A stretch of 64,000 bases of DNA. Origin: Atopobiaceae bacterium (lineage in GTDB: Bacteria; Actinomycetota; Coriobacteriia; Coriobacteriales; Atopobiaceae). Position 1 is the stretch's first letter. Every line of letters begins with the position of its first letter. The DNA lies in contig JAFWMH010000020.1 in the NCBI GenBank assembly GCA_017510785.1, positions 1-64,000 of the forward strand. The letters run 5' to 3'. Made by a program: the position numbers and the translations under genes. The notes under the pieces are model-generated. The model was given only the letters and a program-made list of their open reading frames with translations. It was not told where the DNA came from and made no database searches. Shown here piece by piece: positions 9,250 through 17,694 of the stretch.

Positions 9250-10047
9250 ATGTCCGGACACTCTAAGTGGGCTACCACCAAGCACAAGAAGGCCGCGATT
9301 GACGCAAAGCGCTCGTCGCTCTTCTCGAAGCTCTCGCGCAACATTACCGTCGCAGCCAAGGTGGGAGGCGACCCTAACCCGGATAACAACGCATCGCTTG
9401 CCGCCGCAGTCGCACGTGCGCGCATGGTTTCGATGCCCAACGCAAAAATCAAGGCGGCCATCGACAAAGCCTTTGGCTCTGGCTCCGATGCGGCCGTGTA
9501 CAGCGAGATCGTGTACGAGGGCTATGGTCCCGCGGGTGTCGCCTTCTACGTTGAGTGCCTTACCGACAACAAGAATCGCACCGCAGCCGATGTGCGTTCC
9601 GCCTTCACCCATTCCGGTGGCAGCCTGGGTACGAGCGGTTCCGTCGCGTTCCAGTTCGAACGCAAGGGTTCCATCGCCGTAGAGAAGGTCATCAAGAGCG
9701 ACGACAAGCGCGTGCCCGATCGCGAAAACGCCACGGACGAGGACGAGTTCATGATGGCCGTTGCCGAGGCTGGTGGCGACGATTACGAGGATGCCGGCGA
9801 CGAGTGGATCGTGTGGTGCGCCTACGACGAGATGCAGGACGTCGTGAAGGGCCTCGAGGAGCAGGACATCGTGGTTAAGGGTTCCGAGCTTACGCGCGTG
9901 CCGACCAATCCCACGTCGGTGAGCGTTAACGACGCCAAGAAGGTCCAGCGTTTGGCCGACCGTCTCGACGAGCTGGAGGACGTGCAAAACGTGTACAACA
10001 CCATGGACGTTACGGACGAGATCGCCGAGGCGCTCGACGCGGAGTAA
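9250..10047 (+). CDS. yebC: YebC/PmpR-family regulator or translation factor
   Basis: The N-terminus MSGHSKWATTKHKKAAIDAKR and the following FSKLSRNITVAAKVGG, NAKIKAAIDKAFG, YEGYGPAGVAFYVECLTDNKNRT and GG-LG-SGSVAFQFERKG segments are diagnostic of the YebC family. At 265 residues it is slightly longer than usual (about 240-250). Family members bind DNA as transcription regulators or help ribosomes at proline stretches. It is followed after three bases by the J-domain gene, suggesting co-transcription. Confidence 0.93.
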   Translation: MSGHSKWATTKHKKAAIDAKRSSLFSKLSRNITVAAKVGGDPNPDNNASLAAAVARARMVSMPNAKIKAAIDKAFGSGSDAAVYSEIVYEGYGPAGVAFYVECLTDNKNRTAADVRSAFTHSGGSLGTSGSVAFQFERKGSIAVEKVIKSDDKRVPDRENATDEDEFMMAVAEAGGDDYEDAGDEWIVWCAYDEMQDVVKGLEEQDIVVKGSELTRVPTNPTSVSVNDAKKVQRLADRLDELEDVQNVYNTMDVTDEIAEALDAE

Positions 10048-10050
10048 CAC

Positions 10051-11004
10051 TTGCGTTCCGAAATGAGTCAAGAGGCAGCCGAGGAACTTCTCGAGCTGCC
10101 TCGTCGCTATACAAAGGAAGACTTGCGGCTTGCCTATACGGAGATGGCGCGCACGTATCATCCCGATGCGGTGGCGCAAGGGCATCTCGATCCCGAGGAG
10201 GCCGAACGGCTTATGGTGGAGGCCAATCAGGCCTATGCTGTGCTTAAGCCGTTGTTTGCCGATAAGCCCGAACGCGTGGTGGAGCGCTTCGGCGGCATCT
10301 CGCGTGGGTATGCGGGAGTCGACTGGCGTGCTGGCGATGTGAGCGACGGAGACGACGCGGGTTTTTGGAACTTCGCAGAGGATTGGGGAGCCGAGCCGGC
10401 GCCCGAGCCAGTTCCCCTTAGCGTGCGGTCGGTCCTTTTGGGTCCCGTGGTGCTGCGTGTGGTGTTTATCGCGGGCTTTGCGTGGCTTTGGTGGAACGTG
10501 TTTCCGTTGCTCGCTCACAATCTCCCTCGCTACACCCCTGCGGGCGATTGGACTCTCCTCGATGTGTTTTACCTTGTTGCGGGCATGATATACCCGTCGT
10601 ATCTGTTGGCGTATGAGGCTCTTTCGGGGTACATCTCCAACTTTGTGCGGGAGATTCTCAACGGCGCGGTAACGTGGATTACTCGTACCTACGTGGACTT
10701 GAGGCCACGGACCGCAAGCTATGGATGTGCGCTTTACAAGCTCCTGCGCGAGGAAGTGTATGCCCTGCTCATGGCGCCAATCGTGCTGTGGCTTGCGAGC
10801 ATGTGCGTGGGCACGGAGTCGATTGTGGGACGTGTGGTGTTTGGTGCCCTAGCCATTTTGCTTGGCATCGATACTCTGGCAGCTTGTGCACATGGCGGCT
10901 ACATCAACACGTGGACGGCCGCACTTGCCGAGCGAGTCGAGGCACGTTATTTGCTGGCTCGGGCATCGCTTCTCAAACGTTGTGGAAAATGGGGTGGCGA
11001 CTAG
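10051..11004 (+). CDS. Membrane protein with N-terminal J domain
   Basis: I take TTG 10051 as start because GGAG overlaps the yebC end six bases upstream; ATG 10063 is an alternative without a clear ribosome binding site. Residues about 15-65 form a J domain (YTKEDLRLAYTEMARTYHPD, His37-Pro-Asp39), which would stimulate a DnaK ATPase. After an acidic linker come about five membrane segments between residues 130 and 300 (LLGPVVLRVVFIAGFAWLWW, LDVFYLVAGMIYPSYLLAYE, ALLMAPIVLWLASMCVG, VVFGALAILLGIDTLAAC). It is not DnaJ itself, having no zinc fingers or C-terminal domains. It probably recruits DnaK to the membrane; a specific client is unknown. Confidence 0.75.
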   Translation: MRSEMSQEAAEELLELPRRYTKEDLRLAYTEMARTYHPDAVAQGHLDPEEAERLMVEANQAYAVLKPLFADKPERVVERFGGISRGYAGVDWRAGDVSDGDDAGFWNFAEDWGAEPAPEPVPLSVRSVLLGPVVLRVVFIAGFAWLWWNVFPLLAHNLPRYTPAGDWTLLDVFYLVAGMIYPSYLLAYEALSGYISNFVREILNGAVTWITRTYVDLRPRTASYGCALYKLLREEVYALLMAPIVLWLASMCVGTESIVGRVVFGALAILLGIDTLAACAHGGYINTWTAALAERVEARYLLARASLLKRCGKWGGD

Positions 11005-11049
11005 CGCCGCGACTTCGGGGGTACACTACCATTGCTGCCGTAACGGATA

Positions 11050-11111
11050 ACGCGTACCACCAGGGGGCTACCCCCTGGTTGCTCAGGGGGTAGCCCCCTG
11101 GTGGTACGCGT
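11050..11111. repeat. 28-base perfect inverted repeat with nested palindromes
   Basis: Arms 11050-11077 and 11084-11111 are exact reverse complements around a 6-base loop (GTTGCT). Each arm also contains its own 7-base stem, CAGGGGG-CTA-CCCCCTG and CAGGGGG-TAG-CCCCCTG, so it can switch between one long hairpin and two short ones. It sits between the J-domain gene and the LCP gene and is followed by TCTTCTCTT, so it may terminate transcription of yebC and the J-domain gene. Confidence 0.85.
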
Positions 11112-11160
11112 CTTCTCTTGCGACGGCACCGTGAGGCAACTCGAAGAGGTTGGATATGCT

Positions 11161-12480
11161 ATGAGCAACAATCCCTATGACGACTACGATGCCTTCGATC
11201 CTCTGGCCGACGAAGAGGAGGAGGGCAACTTCGAATACGTCGAGGACGACCTTGGCTATACGGATAATATTGTTGGCGAGGGCTTCGACGCGCCAGAATA
11301 CGTACCGGCCGCGTCGGATTTGCCCAAAACGATGGTTCGCAAGCGTCCGCTCGTTCAAGAGGAAGCGTCTCAATCCCAGGACTTAAGGTCGGATTCGCGG
11401 CAGGGCGGTGGAATCCTGCGTCGTGTTCGCGGCCGCAAACGGCAGCGCAGGGAAGAGGATCCGCTTGCCGATCGCTACGTGGGCGTGGCTCCAGTGCCTT
11501 CGCCTCCGCAGGCCGAGCCAAGGCCCGAACCTTCGCCTGCTCGCCGCCCACCTCGGACGCGCCGTCGTCGCGGGCGCGGGCGTAGGCGCCATGGATGCCT
11601 TTTCACGCTGCTCGTCTTGGCCGTGGTGTTCACGGTTGGAGCGTATTGGGCCGTGGCTCATCCCATCGACGAACAACTTGCGTTTTCTCCGCAGGAGCAG
11701 CAAAGCGTGAACGGAACCACCTCGTGGTCGATTCCGGGCATGCCGTATTACGTGCTTGCACTCGGGTCCGACGCGCAAGAGGGCACGACGGGTGCTCGCA
11801 GCGATACCATGATGCTCATTCGTGTGGACCTGCTGGGCGGGAAGCTCACGATGCTCTCCATTCCCCGCGACACGAAGGTCGAACTCGATGGCTATGGCAC
11901 GCAAAAGATAAACGCGGCCTATGCGTTCGAGGGACCAGGAGGGGCTGTTCGCGCCGTGAGTAAGCTCACTGGCGTGGGGATAAACCACGTCGCTGTGGTG
12001 CACCTCAGCGAGCTTGCGGGGCTGGTTGAGTACTTGGGAGGCGTAACGGTCAACGTGCCCGAAGCCGCCTACGATCCCGACCACACCGGCATCGACATCG
12101 ACTCTGGCTTGCAAACGCTCGACGGCGACACGGCCGTTGCGTGGGCGCGAACTCGCTACGGATACGAGCGAGGCGACTTCCAGCGTCAGGAGGACCAGCG
12201 CATTCTGCTTGAGGCCATTATGAACCGTATGCTTTCGCTTTCGCCTCGCCAGATGCCCGGCGCAATTCGCGAGGTGGGTGGCCTCATCGGCACCGACATG
12301 CGTTGCTACGACCTCGTGCCTCTGCTTTTGCGCTTCAAGCTGAGCAATCCCACCGTGTACTCCTGCTCGGTTCCCTCGACCACCGCCACCATCGATGGCG
12401 TGAGCTACGTCATTGCCGACGAGGCTGCGCTTGCCTCCATGATGCGCACCATCAACGCCGGGGGCGATCCGAACGCGTAG
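11161..12480 (+). CDS. LytR-CpsA-Psr (LCP) family wall-polymer ligase
   Basis: ATG 11161 is preferred; an upstream in-frame GTG at 11101 would lie inside the inverted repeat. Residues 1-145 are acidic then Arg/Pro-rich and cytoplasmic, a membrane helix spans about 146-170 (CLFTLLVLAVVFTVGAYWAV), and the LCP domain runs from about 195 to 365: LALGSDAQ, ARSDTMMLIRVD, SIPRDTKVEL, KINAAYAFEG, YLGGVTVNVPEAAYD, LDGDTAVAWARTRY and DFQRQEDQR. These are the conserved pyrophosphate- and lipid-binding residues. LCP enzymes move undecaprenyl-linked glycopolymers onto peptidoglycan outside the membrane, so this protein could attach the polymer made by the 44-64 kb locus; that link is inference. Confidence 0.9.
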   Translation: MSNNPYDDYDAFDPLADEEEEGNFEYVEDDLGYTDNIVGEGFDAPEYVPAASDLPKTMVRKRPLVQEEASQSQDLRSDSRQGGGILRRVRGRKRQRREEDPLADRYVGVAPVPSPPQAEPRPEPSPARRPPRTRRRRGRGRRRHGCLFTLLVLAVVFTVGAYWAVAHPIDEQLAFSPQEQQSVNGTTSWSIPGMPYYVLALGSDAQEGTTGARSDTMMLIRVDLLGGKLTMLSIPRDTKVELDGYGTQKINAAYAFEGPGGAVRAVSKLTGVGINHVAVVHLSELAGLVEYLGGVTVNVPEAAYDPDHTGIDIDSGLQTLDGDTAVAWARTRYGYERGDFQRQEDQRILLEAIMNRMLSLSPRQMPGAIREVGGLIGTDMRCYDLVPLLLRFKLSNPTVYSCSVPSTTATIDGVSYVIADEAALASMMRTINAGGDPNA

Positions 12481-12499
12481 GAGTGCAGGTCACTATTGC

Positions 12500-12577
12500 C
12501 ATAACCTTGACTAGCACGATGCCATAGTCAAGGTTATGCTATAACCTTGACTATGGGGGAAAGGAAGTCAAGGTTAT
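12500..12577. repeat. Two adjacent inverted repeats sharing the ATAACCTTGACT core
   Basis: CATAACCTTGACTA (12500-12513) pairs with TAGTCAAGGTTATG (12525-12538), then ATAACCTTGACT (12541-12552) pairs with AGTCAAGGTTAT (12566-12577). The same 12-mer thus occurs four times in alternating orientation. It may be a terminator pair after the LCP gene, an operator cluster or the scar of an element. Confidence 0.8.
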
Positions 12578-12771
12578 GGGCTCGTTACACAAGGAAATGT
12601 GGGTATCTACGGGAGGGCATTGTGCGCCAAACGAACCGCGGCAAACGGAATCGTGTGTTCGAGGTGCCAGATGTGTTGGCCGAGTTCAACATGGTCGAAC
12701 GACGTCTGGCGAGTCCCGTGCGCGATACGGGCGTTGAGTTGCCTGCCAGACCACTGCCCAACAAGTATTGA
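12547..12771 (+). pseudogene. Remnant of a Fic-like or winged-helix protein C-terminus
   Basis: The 74-codon frame reads from inside the repeat into GYLREGIVRQTN, GKRNRVFEVPDVLAEFNMVERRLASPV. This resembles the C-terminal winged helix of large Fic or Fic-associated regulators, where G-KRNR-(V/Y)F precedes a helix. There is no proper ribosome binding site and the N-terminal part is missing, so I treat it as a fragment. The family call is weak. Confidence 0.35.
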
Positions 12772-12860
12772 TTGTCCAAAGTGTGGCGAAAGTGGGGGGT
12801 ACCCATCTGCGTGCTATATATGCTATACTGTAAGCTGTGCTTGGTGGGGCGGAGGTTAAC

Positions 12861-14570
12861 ATGGCGCGGACGATAAGCATAGGAAAGCAGGGCTTCGAAG
12901 ATCTGCGGGCGAAGGGGTACTTCTACGTAGACAAAACCAGCTTCGTAAGCGACTGGTGGCGTGAGGGCGATGACGTTACGCTCGTGTGTCGCCCCCGACG
13001 CTTCGGCAAGACGCTTAACTTGGACACCGTGCGCTGCTTCCTCTCGACGGAGTACGCAGGTCGTGGCGAGGAGCTCTTCGGGGGACTCCGGGTGTGGGAC
13101 GACCCCAGCATGCGCGCTCTTCAGGGCACGGTGCCAGTCATCTTTGTGTCGTTTGCGCGGGTGAAGCAGTCTTCCTTCGAAGACATGCTCAAGCGGATAA
13201 ATACGATTCTAACAAACGCCGTCCGGGAGCATGGATACCTGCGTGGTTGGGAAGGGCTTACCGAGGTCGATCGCGCGCGTTTGAATGCCGTGGACGACAC
13301 GATGGATGCCGTGACCTGCGCCGACGTGCCCAACCTGCTTTGCGACTTGCTCCGTCGTTACTGGGGCATAAAGCCCGTCGTGCTGCTCGACGAGTACGAT
13401 GCCCCCATGCAACAGGCATGGACGCACGGCTTTTGGGGCGAGGCGACCGACTTCATGCGCGACCTCATGAACTCTACCTTCAAGACTAATGAGAGCTTGG
13501 GCCGCGGTCTCATAACGGGAGTGACGCGCGTGTCGCGTGAGTCCATCTTTAGCGATTTGAATAATCTTACCGTCGTTACGACGTCCGTGCCTCTCTATCA
13601 AACTGCCTTTGGCTTCACGCAGTCGGAGGTGGACGACGTGCTCGTAGAATTTGGTCGCGAGGATATGCGCCAACGTGTGTGCGATTGGTACGACGGTTTT
13701 GTGTTTGACGGGGTTTCTAGCATCTATAACCCATGGTCAATCACGCATTTCTTGCGTTACGGTGTGTTCGATGCTTACTGGGCCAACACTAGCAGCAACA
13801 GTCTCGTCTCGTCAGTGGTGCGCAGGGGCGGTCGCGTCCTCAAGCGCGACTTCGAGGAGCTTATGCGCGGCGGCCGAATAAGCAAGATCATCGACGAGCA
13901 GGTCGTGTTCTCGGAACTGGACGGACGCCCGGATGCCGTGTGGGCGCTTCTGCTCGCGGCGGGATACCTACGCGCGCCAGGCCCGGTGCCGGAGGACGTC
14001 GTCCACACGCCGCGGCCCCTCGAGCTCACCAACCGCGAGGTGCAGGCGACCTTCGATCGCATGGTGGAGGGCTGGTTCCAGGACGCCTCCGACGACTACG
14101 ACGACCTGTGCACAGCGATTCTCGCCGGCGATGCAGAGACGGCCACCGACTGCCTCGCCGAGGTCGTGTATGCGTGCGCCTCGAGCTTCGACGTCGCGGG
14201 GAGGCCCTCCCGCAGGAACGCACCCGAGCGCTTCTACCACGGCCTCGTGCTGGGACTTTTGGCGAAGTTGCGCGGCCGGTACAGCGTGGAGTCGAACCGC
14301 GAGAGCGGCTACGGCCGCTACGATGTGGCCCTCGTGCCGACGGACGGCGCGACGGGCACGGATTCGGCGGCCGTCATCGAGTTCAAGGTGTTCGACCCCA
14401 GACATGAGGAAACCTTGGAAGACACCTGCGTCCGCGCGCTCGCGCAAATCGAGAGCAAACATTACGTGGCCGGACTCGTCGAACGCGGCATCGCACGCGA
14501 GCGCATCCATGTGTACGGCATGGGCTTTCGCGGCAAGGAGTGCCTCGTCGAGCTGGAGCCTGCGCAGTGA
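12861..14570 (+). CDS. AAA-ATPase-like protein with C-terminal PD-(D/E)XK nuclease fold (paralogue 1)
   Basis: ATG 12861 follows GGAGG with five bases between; an upstream in-frame TTG lacks a site. The N-terminal part has FYVDKTSFV and CRPRRFGKTLNLDT (Walker-A-like), LLDEYDAPMQ (Walker B) and TGVTRVSRESIFSDLNN (sensor). This is the AAA-ATPase_like family (Pfam PF09820). Residues about 460-560 carry the PD-(D/E)XK region of DUF1703: RYDVALVP and AAVIEFKVFD (D...E-x-K). Such proteins are multicopy in gut bacteria and behave like mobile or selfish genes; no activity is firmly known. TATACT at 12824-12829 may be its -10 box. A paralogue lies at 42328-43923. Confidence 0.8.
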   Translation: MARTISIGKQGFEDLRAKGYFYVDKTSFVSDWWREGDDVTLVCRPRRFGKTLNLDTVRCFLSTEYAGRGEELFGGLRVWDDPSMRALQGTVPVIFVSFARVKQSSFEDMLKRINTILTNAVREHGYLRGWEGLTEVDRARLNAVDDTMDAVTCADVPNLLCDLLRRYWGIKPVVLLDEYDAPMQQAWTHGFWGEATDFMRDLMNSTFKTNESLGRGLITGVTRVSRESIFSDLNNLTVVTTSVPLYQTAFGFTQSEVDDVLVEFGREDMRQRVCDWYDGFVFDGVSSIYNPWSITHFLRYGVFDAYWANTSSNSLVSSVVRRGGRVLKRDFEELMRGGRISKIIDEQVVFSELDGRPDAVWALLLAAGYLRAPGPVPEDVVHTPRPLELTNREVQATFDRMVEGWFQDASDDYDDLCTAILAGDAETATDCLAEVVYACASSFDVAGRPSRRNAPERFYHGLVLGLLAKLRGRYSVESNRESGYGRYDVALVPTDGATGTDSAAVIEFKVFDPRHEETLEDTCVRALAQIESKHYVAGLVERGIARERIHVYGMGFRGKECLVELEPAQ

Positions 14571-14724
14571 GCAGTGGTGGTTTGCGATGACCGTTTGCGA
14601 TGACGCTATAAGAGTGTTCGCATGGTAAGGGCAACACGATGGGTCCATGCGTACGTGGCCTTATAATCTCTTTGGGAGCAGCCTCGGGAGCCGTGGCCGA
14701 CGGGTCGACGCGCGAGACGTTGGC

Positions 14725-14849
14725 ATCAAAGTTTCAATATGTACATTTTTCTCGACCAAAAAGCGCCCGAATGTACAATTTGGAGGCAAGATTGTACATT
14801 CAGCCGTTTTTCCATCCACGAAATTGTACACGCCAAAACTGGCTGAAAG
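14725..14849. repeat. 125-base dispersed repeat, copy A
   Basis: From ATCAAAGTTTCAATATGTAC to GGCTGAAAG this segment matches 26542-26666 over its full length and is the same size, 125 bases, with scattered substitutions. It contains complementary ATTGTACA and TGTACAAT blocks that can form hairpins, for example AATGTACAAT...ATTGTACATT. No open frame is conserved between copies. It looks like a non-coding intergenic repeat of the MITE or REP type. Confidence 0.85.
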
Positions 14850-15042
14850 GTCACAGGTGCTTGTGTGTGCGGCCGGGATGTGATAAGAGCCCGGGTAGGT
14901 CTGCGTCACGCGTAGCATCCCTCGCAAGGCGCCTAGTACGGGCACCTGAGACAAGGAGCCGGGGAAGCTCATCTCGTGCAAGGCGTCCCTCGTATGGTGC
15001 ATGGGGCGAGAATACTGTGTTGTTCGTTTCGCGTGCCCATGC

Positions 15043-15080
15043 AACGGTGGGATTCGACCTGTAACGGTGGGATTCGGCCT
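15043..15080. repeat. Tandem 20-base repeat, two copies
   Basis: AACGGTGGGATTCGACCTGT at 15043-15062 is followed by AACGGTGGGATTCGGCCT at 15063-15080. It lies about 100 bases upstream of the amaP-like gene. Confidence 0.75.
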
Positions 15081-15183
15081 CAACCCTGCGCACCCACGGA
15101 TTTCGTCTCAGTTTTTGCGCATGAAATCGCCCGTAAGGGGTATCCTCTAACTATGCTGTCGCGGCGAGATATGGAGGTTGTGC

Positions 15184-16005
15184 ATGAATTGGTTTAAGCG
15201 GTTATGTTTGTTCGTGTTCGGCCTTTCGGGATTGCTCTCGCTAGCAGCTCTGAGTCTTGTATGGTTTGGTCCGTGGGTGAGGGAAGCGCGTACGTTGCTG
15301 CAAGAGTACGCATGGTATTACACCACCCTTGAGGTACTCGTATGCATCACGAGTCTTGGACTGCTCGTTTGTGTGCTGCGTGCTCTGTTCACGCCGCGCA
15401 ACCCGCGCGAGACGATTGTGGCTGAGGTCGATGGTGGCAAGATTACGGTCACGCGTTCGGCTATTATCTCGCAGACAAAAGCCATCGTGGAGGCAGATGG
15501 AACCTGCGTTGCAAGTGCAATCCACGTACGTGTTCGCAAGCGCGGCCATGTGCGGGTTGACGTGCGGGTAACGCCGCATCGTCCCGTCGATGTGGTGGCT
15601 TGTGGCGAGGAGCTTTATGCCAAGCTTGGCGCAGGACTCGAACAGGTATGTGGCTCAAGCGTCGATTCCATCTCACTTGTGTTTACCGATCCCGAAATCC
15701 CCAATCGAGCTGGCGTGGTTTCGTCGGATTCGTCCTTCGACGCCTACGACAGTGGTCGATCCGATGCGCAGTCGGTTTCGCTGCCCCCAGAGCGCCTCGG
15801 TGTTTCGGATGAGGCAGAAGCTCCCCAAGACGTGGTCGTTTCGATGAGCGCGACGCCCTCGGACGATGTGATGGCTTCCAACGAAGGGTGCTCGGAGTCT
15901 TCGGTCGTGGATGGATTTGCGACTGAGGGAGCAGGCGAGCCTACGACGGAAGAGGCCACAGCGGCCACGGCAGATGCCGCGTCGAGCGACGTCGAGGGGG
16001 CGTAA
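15184..16005 (+). CDS. amaP: AmaP-like alkaline-shock membrane anchor protein
   Basis: ATG 15184 has GGAGG six bases upstream. Two membrane helices lie at about residues 7-30 (LFVFGLSGLLSLAALSLVWF) and 46-68 (TLEVLVCITSLGLLVCVLRALF), followed by the cytoplasmic domain typical of AmaP (VAEVDGGKITVTRSAI, VRVRKRGHVRVDVRVTP). AmaP tethers Asp23 to the membrane in Firmicutes, and the order amaP-like, DUF2273, asp23 here is the canonical operon. The tail (about 180-273) is an extra acidic Ser/Ala/Glu-rich region not expected in the family. Confidence 0.75.
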   Translation: MNWFKRLCLFVFGLSGLLSLAALSLVWFGPWVREARTLLQEYAWYYTTLEVLVCITSLGLLVCVLRALFTPRNPRETIVAEVDGGKITVTRSAIISQTKAIVEADGTCVASAIHVRVRKRGHVRVDVRVTPHRPVDVVACGEELYAKLGAGLEQVCGSSVDSISLVFTDPEIPNRAGVVSSDSSFDAYDSGRSDAQSVSLPPERLGVSDEAEAPQDVVVSMSATPSDDVMASNEGCSESSVVDGFATEGAGEPTTEEATAATADAASSDVEGA

Positions 16006-16008
16006 TCC

Positions 16009-16935
16009 ATGGTACGCGCTACGATTGAGGGCGTTGCGTCCTCGGCATCGACTCCGCAACAAACGTCGGCTGCAGCGGCTACGTCCAAATCATCGGCTAC
16101 GTCCAAAAGCTCCTCTGCCACTTTCGCTCCCAAGCCGCGCGTGGCTGTGAGCGCATCGGATTCCGCCACAACAACGCCGAAGCCCCGCGTTGCGGTAAGC
16201 GATGCGACGGATTCACCATCGACCCTAAAGGAATCTGCGGCACCTAAGGCCCGCGTCGTTGCGGACGACTCTACCGCCGACGATGCAAGCACAGCCGCGA
16301 CCACAACCACGACCGCCGCTCCCAAGCCACGCGTGGCAACGGCCGATTCTTCCGCCGATGGGACGGACACAGCCACAAGCGTTACTGTTGCAGCTCCCAA
16401 GCCGAGTGTCGTGGCAACGGGCGAACCTCAGGTGGCAGTCCCGTCTGCGGCGCCAAAGATCGCCATCAATGTTACGTCGGTCGTCTCGGAGGAGGCGCAG
16501 GACGCGTCAGGTGAGCCGACAAGCGCTTCGGCAACTGCTCGCGTGACGTCCGCAACGGGAGCCGAGCCGGACGTCGCAACTCAAAGCCAGGCAACGCCGA
16601 CGGAGGCAACGAGCGAAACAGCAGGCGGCGAAGGCGCCGCGGCGGCAAACGCCAACGACGGTCAGCGTCCCATTGGCGACCCTGTTGTTCAGGCGCGCAA
16701 GTCGGCCAAGGATTGGGTGCATCAAACGTTTCCCGGTCACGAGCATGCGTTTTGGGGAGGCATCATTGCCCTTGTCGTGGCCTTGCTCGTGTTTTTAATC
16801 GGCATATGGCGCGTGCTTATCATTGCTATTATCGTACTGATAGGCATTGCGTTGGGGCAAGTGCTCGATGGCGACCCCAAAATAATCAATATGGTTCTTA
16901 AGTTGTTCGAGAATGATCGCGGACAGCGTTACTAG
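16009..16935 (+). CDS. DUF2273 membrane protein with long repetitive N-terminus
   Basis: It starts three bases after the amaP-like stop, with GAGGGGG upstream. Residues 1 to about 235 are a low-complexity Ala/Ser/Thr/Pro region with at least five PKPRVA/PKARVV/PKPSVV units. Residues about 245-290 give two close membrane helices (FWGGIIALVVALLVFLIG, VLIIAIIVLIGIALG) ending in LDGDP, the DUF2273 signature found beside amaP and asp23. Normal DUF2273 proteins are only about 60-80 residues, so the repeat-rich extension is unusual and may vary in length between strains. Confidence 0.75.
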   Translation: MVRATIEGVASSASTPQQTSAAAATSKSSATSKSSSATFAPKPRVAVSASDSATTTPKPRVAVSDATDSPSTLKESAAPKARVVADDSTADDASTAATTTTTAAPKPRVATADSSADGTDTATSVTVAAPKPSVVATGEPQVAVPSAAPKIAINVTSVVSEEAQDASGEPTSASATARVTSATGAEPDVATQSQATPTEATSETAGGEGAAAANANDGQRPIGDPVVQARKSAKDWVHQTFPGHEHAFWGGIIALVVALLVFLIGIWRVLIIAIIVLIGIALGQVLDGDPKIINMVLKLFENDRGQRY

Positions 16936-16986
16936 TCGTTAAAGCGTAGCACGGGTGGCCGTGCCGCAGAGGAAAGGAGCACTACG

Positions 16987-17514
16987 ATGAGTGATACCAC
17001 AGAGCTTCGCGAGGAAGTCGTTGAGTCTGTTCCCACGGTTGTGGCAACGGGTGAGGATGCGCAGGACATCGTTACCACCAACGAGGAGGACCTCGTGAGC
17101 GAGGATTCTCTTACCTTCTCCAATGGTGTTATAGAGAAAATCGTTGCCATCGCCGTGCGCGTGGTTCCCGGCGTTGTTGGCATGAAGGGCGGCTGGGTTA
17201 ACCGTGTGCAGGACGCCTTTGGCCAGCGCGACGTGCGCAAAGGCGTTACGGTGGAGGTTACCCCCGAGAGCTCCGTGCGCGTGAACATTTCCATCCTCAT
17301 GGAGTATGGTTCCTATGCGCCCAAGGTGTTCGACGACGTTAAGAAGTGCGTCGTGGACCAGGTTACCGGCATGACAGGCCTCGAGGTCGCGGGTGTCAAC
17401 CTGCGCATCGAGGACGTGCTCACTGCCGAGGAGATTCGCGAGCGCAGCCGTCGTCGTGGCGAGCTCACCGAGGAGTCGGAGGAGACCAAGGAGGAGCAGC
17501 CGAGCGAGCAGTAG
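16987..17514 (+). CDS. Asp23/Gls24 family envelope stress protein
   Basis: ATG 16987 follows AAAGGAG. The central region FSNGVIEKIVAIAVRVVPGVVGMKGG, KGVTVEVTPES, VNISILMEYGSYAPKVFDDV and VTGMTGLEVAGVNLRIEDVLTAEE is the Asp23/Gls24 fold. Flanks are acidic (EVVESVPT at the front, EESEETKEEQ at the tail). These cytoplasmic proteins assemble at the membrane through AmaP and protect the envelope under alkaline or cell-wall stress. It is the last gene of the operon; a small hairpin, CCCGCT/AGCGGG near 17549-17566, follows. Confidence 0.9.
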   Translation: MSDTTELREEVVESVPTVVATGEDAQDIVTTNEEDLVSEDSLTFSNGVIEKIVAIAVRVVPGVVGMKGGWVNRVQDAFGQRDVRKGVTVEVTPESSVRVNISILMEYGSYAPKVFDDVKKCVVDQVTGMTGLEVAGVNLRIEDVLTAEEIRERSRRRGELTEESEETKEEQPSEQ

Positions 17515-17655
17515 CATCGGCGCATCCTGAGTGCGGGGAGCCTTCCCGCTCTCTAAAGCGGGCCTTAGGTAAGGCACGTGCAATGGCGTGTTTCGTGGAG
17601 GGATGATTCCGTTTGACGTGAATCGTCACTTTGCGGAACACGCTTTCTGTACACT

Positions 17656-17687
17656 GAGAGGGTACGTTTTCGAGAGGGTACGTTTTC
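17656..17687. repeat. Perfect tandem 16-base repeat
   Basis: GAGAGGGTACGTTTTC occurs at 17656-17671 and 17672-17687. It lies in the leader region of the acyltransferase gene, just before the G-rich repeat. Confidence 0.85.
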
Positions 17688-17694
17688 CTCAATA

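Larger units (their letters stand above)
14571..15183. other. Intergenic region with dispersed and tandem repeats
   Basis: No supported gene in 613 bases. It contains copy A of a 125-base dispersed repeat (14725-14849) and a 20-base tandem repeat at 15043-15080. The open frames across it have no ribosome binding site and no family features. Confidence 0.6.
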
